Source of the DNA: Cyclobacteriaceae bacterium
GTDB lineage: Bacteria > Bacteroidota > Bacteroidia > Cytophagales > Cyclobacteriaceae
NCBI GenBank assembly: GCA_015488485.1
Contig: WFNR01000075.1
Span: 1 to 35,620 of the forward strand
DNA: 35,620 bases
Direction: 5' to 3'
The stretch's first letter is position 1. Every line of letters starts with the position of its first letter. This document shows positions 31,187 through 35,620 of the stretch, piece by piece. The position numbers and the translations under genes were made by a program. Below the pieces are notes generated by a model that had not been told where the DNA came from, did no database searches, and was given only the letters and a program-made list of their open reading frames with translations.

Positions 31187-32311
31187 TTACGTATAGGTGT
31201 TTAACATAACCGGCATAATTAACATCAGCAGGTCTTCATTTTCATCCTGTTCCGATGGGGTTATCAGTCCCGCCCGGTTGGGTGCCGACATGTGAAAACG
31301 GGCTTTGTCAGAATCCAGGTTACTAAGCATCTCAATCAAAAACTTGGAATTGAACCCGATTTCAATATCTTCACCCTCGTGTTCGCAGGCCAGGCGCTCG
31401 TTGGCTTCATTGGAAAACTCCAGGTCTTCGGCTGAAATAACCAATTCACTGCCGGTAATCTTCAGGCGTACCTGATGGGTGGTTTTGTTGGCATAAATAG
31501 AAATACGCTTGAGCGAGCTCAGCATCTCCAGCCTGTCGATGGTCATGGTTATCGGGTTTTCGGAGGGAATAACATTTTCATATTCCGGATAACGCTCGTC
31601 AATCAGCCGGCATATCATTTTCATATTATCGAACTGAAAGAAGGCATTCGATACATTGAAATCCACATGTACCTGGGTATTCTCGGACGGCAGCGTGTTT
31701 TTGAGCAGATTTAGGCCTTTACGAGGCACGATGATAGCATGACCGTTTTCGGTGGCTACATCTACCCTGCGGTAGCGGATGAGCTTGTGCCCATCGGTGC
31801 CGACAAAGGTAGAGCCGGCTTCGGTCAGGTTCATATAAACACCGGTCATGGCCGGGCGTAGTTCATCGTTGCTGGTAGCGAATATGGTATGTGTAATGGC
31901 CTTTTGCAGTACATGGCTGCTCATGCTTACCGAAAAGTCGGGGGTAACCACGGGCACTTTCGGGAAGTCGGTGGCATTTTCACCGGCCAGCTTATAGCGA
32001 CCATTGTCACTGCTGATTTCCACACTGTAGGTAGCCTGGTCGATAGAGAAAGAGATGGGCTGCTCAGGTAGCTCCCGTAGTGTATCTATCAAAATTTTGG
32101 CAGGCACGGCAATGCTGCCACTCTCTTTAGCCCCCACTTCAATCTCTGTAATCATGGAAGTTTGCAAATCGGAGGCGGTGATCGTTAGTTTTTTATCAGA
32201 TACTTCAAAAAGGAAATTTTCTAATATGGGTACTACCGGATTTGTGGTTATTACCCCGTTGATACGGGTTAGTTCTTTGAGTAATTCTCCTGACGAAACA
32301 AGAAATTTCAT
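31187..32311 (-). CDS. dnaN: DNA polymerase III beta subunit (sliding clamp)
   Basis: 374 residues, the standard length of the three-domain clamp. It starts MKFLVSSGELLKELTRINGVI and contains the conserved FLFEVSDKKLTITASDLQTSM, TIPAK-like VPAKILIDTLRELP and DGHKLIRYRR. It ends LLMLIMPVMLNTY; the usual family end is the hydrophobic motif MPMRL. It forms the ring that tethers polymerase to DNA. Its neighbourhood with gldFG is known from gliding Bacteroidota; dnaA is not nearby, so this is not a canonical dnaA-dnaN origin region. Confidence 0.97.
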   Translation of the reverse strand: MKFLVSSGELLKELTRINGVITTNPVVPILENFLFEVSDKKLTITASDLQTSMITEIEVGAKESGSIAVPAKILIDTLRELPEQPISFSIDQATYSVEISSDNGRYKLAGENATDFPKVPVVTPDFSVSMSSHVLQKAITHTIFATSNDELRPAMTGVYMNLTEAGSTFVGTDGHKLIRYRRVDVATENGHAIIVPRKGLNLLKNTLPSENTQVHVDFNVSNAFFQFDNMKMICRLIDERYPEYENVIPSENPITMTIDRLEMLSSLKRISIYANKTTHQVRLKITGSELVISAEDLEFSNEANERLACEHEGEDIEIGFNSKFLIEMLSNLDSDKARFHMSAPNRAGLITPSEQDENEDLLMLIMPVMLNTYT

Positions 32312-32382
32312 TTCTTTCTAAATTATGTTTGGCGTTTACTTTACATGCTTGCTACCGCCTTGCGGCAGATTGCCGTAAAGTT

Positions 32383-32407
32383 AAAAAAAATAGCCTATAC
32401 AAAGGCT
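32383..32407 (-). terminator. Intrinsic terminator of the gld/DUF4340 operon
   Basis: On the minus strand AGCCT-N6-AGGCT is followed by A and eight T (32383-32390), directly at the stop of the DUF4340 gene. The stem is short (5 bp) but the T-run is long. It separates this operon from dnaN. Confidence 0.6.
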
Positions 32408-33342
32408 TATTCGTCAGTAAATTCCTGTTTGGTTTTGAATATCCCTTTTATCCGCTGGTATTTGAATAGGGCCGGTGTGCCATCGCTCAGTATGCCGACC
32501 AGATAGGGCTTACCGGCCGGTCGTTGCAGGAAGACCACCTCTTTGGTACGGCCGGTGGCGGTTTGCAATTGTAAGCCGGCCCAGTGTGGTTGCTGCAGGT
32601 AGAGGTGGTATGTGCCGGCCGTATCCTGCGGGGTCAGGTAGCGGTCGGCTTGCAGGTAGGCTACCTCTTCCAGATAGTTGGCAATGGCCGTGCTGTCAGC
32701 CGTTATACCGGGTATTTCAAAAAAGTTGTTCTTCTGCCTGATAACCAGCGAATCGTCAGGGTAAATGAGTCTGAGACGGCTCAGCAGGGCAAAATTGGTA
32801 GTGAAGACAAAGCGCGAACGCCAGTCGCTGGCCGGCACACTGAAAATGCCGGCCACATAGCTCTGATAACCGGGTATATGCACTTGCCAGGGCGTGGCCT
32901 CACGGTGATTGAGCATCCAGGTAATTTCCAAATCGGGGTTGCCCCCGACAAAATAGTCTTTGATGGTGTCAGCCCCATAAGTGATGATAGTACGCACCCC
33001 CTGGCTGCGTAGTAAGGCCGCCAGCGAATCGGCTTCCTGGCGTGCTACCGGCCTGCGAATTTCCAGGCGCGACAGCACTGAGAAAAATACCGTGGCCATG
33101 CTCTGGTCGAGTAGCAGGGTGTCGTTCAGGTGCCACTGGCCCTTCTCGAAATGAAAATGGTTTTGCTCGTCCGGGCCGAGCAGATATACATCGGTGATTT
33201 CCTGCTGGTCGTTGAGCTGAAACAGTTTTTTATCTACACCCAGGGTATCGGAGTTCCGGTCAAACCGAAGGAGAAGACCAATGGTCACCAGGGTAATGGC
33301 CAGCAGGCTCAACAGGCGGATATTTTTTGTGCGTTGTTGCAT
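32407..33342 (-). CDS. DUF4340-domain protein of the gld operon
   Basis: 311 residues. A single N-terminal membrane helix (IRLLSLLAITLVTIGLLL) is followed by a soluble extracytoplasmic part matching DUF4340 (DKKLFQLNDQQEITDVYLLG, RRPVARQEADSLAALL, WMLNHREATPW). Such proteins often follow gldG-like genes in ABC systems of unknown cargo. The ATG overlaps the gldG stop by one base (TGATG). It probably belongs to the same membrane complex as GldF and GldG. Confidence 0.88.
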   Translation of the reverse strand: MQQRTKNIRLLSLLAITLVTIGLLLRFDRNSDTLGVDKKLFQLNDQQEITDVYLLGPDEQNHFHFEKGQWHLNDTLLLDQSMATVFFSVLSRLEIRRPVARQEADSLAALLRSQGVRTIITYGADTIKDYFVGGNPDLEITWMLNHREATPWQVHIPGYQSYVAGIFSVPASDWRSRFVFTTNFALLSRLRLIYPDDSLVIRQKNNFFEIPGITADSTAIANYLEEVAYLQADRYLTPQDTAGTYHLYLQQPHWAGLQLQTATGRTKEVVFLQRPAGKPYLVGILSDGTPALFKYQRIKGIFKTKQEFTDE

Positions 33343-35021
33343 CAGAAACGGGTATATTTTCTTTTACGATAAATAAACACGCCTAATCCCAACAAGGTAA
33401 TCAGCACCAGGGGGGTCAGCAGATTTACGAGGCGAATCATTTGGCGGTTTTCATCTACCTTAACCTTATCGAGCGGCCGGATAATTACCTGGCGGGCGCG
33501 GGCGGCTATCAGGCCGTTGCCTTCCAGCAGATACTGGATGGCATTGAGCACCAGGTCGGCATTGGCAAACTGCTGGCGCATAAAGGGGTCGAAAGCTACC
33601 GGCAGGGGGGCTCCGTTGCGTGGGTCGGTAGTGTTCTTTACGAAATCGCCATCGGCTATCACTACCAGGGCTGTCGGCTTTCCTTGCTCTACAAAACCTT
33701 TATTATCTACACCATCGGGCAGAAAACGGTTTTTGTACAACGAAGTAAAGCTACCCTCAAGGAGGCAGGCCACGGGAATATGCTGCTTGTCGAATTTTTC
33801 CGGCAGCAGGTTTTCCTGTAAAATATTGATATCGACATATACCGGGGCACGGCTTACTCGTGAGTAAGGCGAACTGGTCATGAGGATGGTTTTGCGGATG
33901 CCTTGCGCTTTTACGGTGTCAATGCTGCTGACAAACCGGGTGAGGGAGGCGTCCAGGTTGCGCACAATTACATGGTTGGCGTAGTTGTTAATAACCGGAT
34001 AAAAAGGCCATTGCAGGAGTTGTATCTGCGGCTGGTCACCGGCCTGGCCGATAACTACAGGGTAGCTGCCGGCTACAAAGTCCTGCACCAGGTCGTTGTT
34101 GATGCGTACGCCATAGCGGAACAACAGGTCGTCCAGGTTGAGCTCGTAAGGAAATGTATAGGTGCCGGAAGCTGCGCTGTCCATATTTACGGCTACCTTG
34201 TCGAGCATAAAAATAGCCTTGCCACCCTGCATAATATATTGGTCGATATAGTATTTGTCGGCCTCACTGAATTTCTCCTTGGGCTGGATGAGTAGCAGTA
34301 CATCGGGCTGCACTTCGGTCAGTCGGTCGGGGGTTAGCTCTCGCAGGCGGTACTGCTCGCGCAGCGTGTTTTTAAAGCTGACCATCTCAATGGAGTCGGC
34401 CTCATGGTGGCCGGTGGTGAGCGCCACCAGCGGCCGGTGGTCGCGGGTTACCTGGTGGATGGCGTTAATCAGCTCGTACTCAAGGCCTTCTATCGATTGG
34501 TTGATGCGCACCTCAGGGGGGGCGGCCGTATTGCCCTTAAACAACTGCACGGCCAGTTCGCGTGAGCCGTAATTGACCATCACTCCGGCAAAAATCCTTT
34601 TCTGCAAGCGCTTGCCTTCTTCCATGAGCACTACATCGGTAGGTTGCAGGCCTTTTTTGATCAGGTTTTGCATAAATCCGGCCCGGCTTTTGGTGCTGCC
34701 GGCTGCTGCCGGATCAATAAGTTGATAGACCACCTTGCCGTTTGAGTAAACGTTGAATTCATCCAGGGTCTCGAGCAAGGCTTTTTGCATGCGCTTAAAA
34801 TGTGCCGGTAGTTCACCAGCCAGATACACCTCAACGGTAACCAGGTCGGGCAGTTGCTGCAGGTACTCTTTGGTGGCCGGGGTAATGGAGTAGCGCTTTT
34901 CTTCGGTAAGGTCGAGGCGGAAGAAAAAACGCCCGGCCAGCAGGTTGACCAAGGCAAACAAGGCCAGCGCCAGGGCTACCTTCAGTACGGTTTCGCTACG
35001 TTTGCTGTCCAGGATACTCAT
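33342..35021 (-). CDS. gldG: Gliding-motility ABC transporter component GldG
   Basis: 559 residues. Membrane helices occur near residues 14-33 and 533-553. Between them lies the auxiliary ABC-transporter domain: RYSITPATKEYLQQL, TGHHEADSIEMV, YIDQYIMQGGKAIFMLDKV, and VVIADGDFV near the end. GldG pairs with the GldF permease and the GldA ATPase, needed for gliding in Flavobacterium johnsoniae. The start overlaps gldF by four bases (ATGA). No gldA is visible in this window. Confidence 0.93.
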   Translation of the reverse strand: MSILDSKRSETVLKVALALALFALVNLLAGRFFFRLDLTEEKRYSITPATKEYLQQLPDLVTVEVYLAGELPAHFKRMQKALLETLDEFNVYSNGKVVYQLIDPAAAGSTKSRAGFMQNLIKKGLQPTDVVLMEEGKRLQKRIFAGVMVNYGSRELAVQLFKGNTAAPPEVRINQSIEGLEYELINAIHQVTRDHRPLVALTTGHHEADSIEMVSFKNTLREQYRLRELTPDRLTEVQPDVLLLIQPKEKFSEADKYYIDQYIMQGGKAIFMLDKVAVNMDSAASGTYTFPYELNLDDLLFRYGVRINNDLVQDFVAGSYPVVIGQAGDQPQIQLLQWPFYPVINNYANHVIVRNLDASLTRFVSSIDTVKAQGIRKTILMTSSPYSRVSRAPVYVDINILQENLLPEKFDKQHIPVACLLEGSFTSLYKNRFLPDGVDNKGFVEQGKPTALVVIADGDFVKNTTDPRNGAPLPVAFDPFMRQQFANADLVLNAIQYLLEGNGLIAARARQVIIRPLDKVKVDENRQMIRLVNLLTPLVLITLLGLGVFIYRKRKYTRF

Positions 35022-35620
35022 CGTTGTCGGTTCAGGATAAGGCCGGTAAAAAACAATAGCAGTATATCCATGCTAAGAAAATAAAGTAAATCACGGGAAT
35101 CGACCACCCCGCGGCTGATGGCATGGTAGTGGCGCTCCAGGCTGAGGTCGGCCAGCACGGGCGACAGGGCCGACCAGACATTGATGTTGGCCAGGGAGTT
35201 GATGCCGGTAAACATGAAGAAGGTAAAAAAGGCGGCCAATACAAAGGCGATTACCTGGTTGCGGGTAAGGGCGGAGGCCAGCAGACCGATGGCCGTATAC
35301 ACGGAGGTTAGCGCCAGCAGACCCAGGTATGAACCAGCAATACCGGCTACATCCACGTTGCCGGGGGGGCTGGCAATACGGTAGAGGGTAATAAAATACA
35401 CCAGGGTAGGCAGCAGGGCAATAACGGCAATAGCCCAGGCAGCCAGGTATTTACCTCCGATAATAGCCCGCAGGGTTACCGGTTTTACCGCCAAAATCTC
35501 AAAACTGCCGGTTTTCAGTTCCTCTGAAAATACCTTCATGGTAATGGCCGGTATCAGAAAGATGAGCACAAAGGGCCCCATGGTAAACAAGGTGCCCATA
35601 TCGGCATAGCCGTAATCGAG
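35018..35620 (-). CDS. gldF: Gliding-motility ABC permease GldF (5' end outside window)
   Basis: The frame stays open to the window edge; 200 residues are seen and the N-terminus is missing. An internal Met at 35599 is not the true start, since upstream codons LDYGYAD continue the family pattern. The visible part, LIFLIPAITMKVFSEELKTGSFEILAVKPVT, is the hallmark of GldF-type ABC-2 permeases. Four further membrane segments follow. It is the membrane channel of the Gld ABC system. Confidence 0.93.
   Translation of the reverse strand, partial: LDYGYADMGTLFTMGPFVLIFLIPAITMKVFSEELKTGSFEILAVKPVTLRAIIGGKYLAAWAIAVIALLPTLVYFITLYRIASPPGNVDVAGIAGSYLGLLALTSVYTAIGLLASALTRNQVIAFVLAAFFTFFMFTGINSLANINVWSALSPVLADLSLERHYHAISRGVVDSRDLLYFLSMDILLLFFTGLILNRQR

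Noticed and set aside
31187-32400. Replication origin near dnaN
   Set aside because: No dnaA gene and no cluster of DnaA boxes was seen; the neighbourhood is the gld type.

Overview
The window looks like chromosomal DNA of a gliding, denitrification-capable Bacteroidota (Cytophagia/Saprospiria-like). The grounds are: gldF-gldG next to dnaN, the clade II (Sec-type) nosZ cluster with a fasciclin lipoprotein, a ComEC without a C-terminal nuclease domain, few Shine-Dalgarno sites, and several promoters of the Bacteroidota form TTTG-N19..21-TAnnTTTG. The assignment comes from gene content and motifs only; no database search was possible.

Layout. (1) 1-8251, all on the minus strand: a surface-polysaccharide locus with four glycosyltransferases, a UDP-GlcNAc 2-epimerase (wecB), a sulfotransferase and a Wzx-type flippase. 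Its middle part is clearly AT-rich, and the composition changes inside the flippase gene. (2) 8326-11726, minus: an AAA/DUF4143 ATPase, about 410 bp of unassigned sequence, a double-CDGSH iron-sulfur protein and a group II PLP-dependent decarboxylase. (3) 11852-12922: an unusual tRNA-Leu(CAA) locus. One intact tRNA is followed by a 3' tRNA fragment. A second tRNA with an identical body is interrupted at the T-stem/acceptor junction by two small hairpins. A GIY-YIG gene lies between the copies. (4) 12934-20025: an Rrf2-type regulator with three cysteines, divergent from the nitrous oxide reduction genes: fasciclin lipoprotein, nosZ, a membrane protein, nosL, nosD, nosF and nosY. (5) 20022-21081, minus: an ABM-domain protein and a SAM hydrolase. 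(6) 21170-30186, plus: phoH, comEC, an enoyl-CoA hydratase, recQ, a secreted TapB/DUF3108-like protein, an M28 peptidase with a PDZ domain and an M14 carboxypeptidase. (7) 30191-35620, minus: an outer-membrane barrel protein, dnaN, a DUF4340 protein, gldG and a partial gldF.

How the parts work together. The nos genes form a complete basic set for periplasmic N2O reduction: a catalytic lipoprotein, the copper chaperone NosL and the NosDFY assembly transporter. An Fe-S Rrf2 sensor with a palindrome in the shared promoter region probably controls them. The polysaccharide genes probably build and export a sulfated or ManNAc-containing glycan. The gldFG/DUF4340 genes encode an ABC system linked to gliding.

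The most unusual part is the tRNA-Leu locus. A hairpin pair sits at the same nucleotide junction in two tRNA-Leu contexts, next to a possible homing-type nuclease gene.
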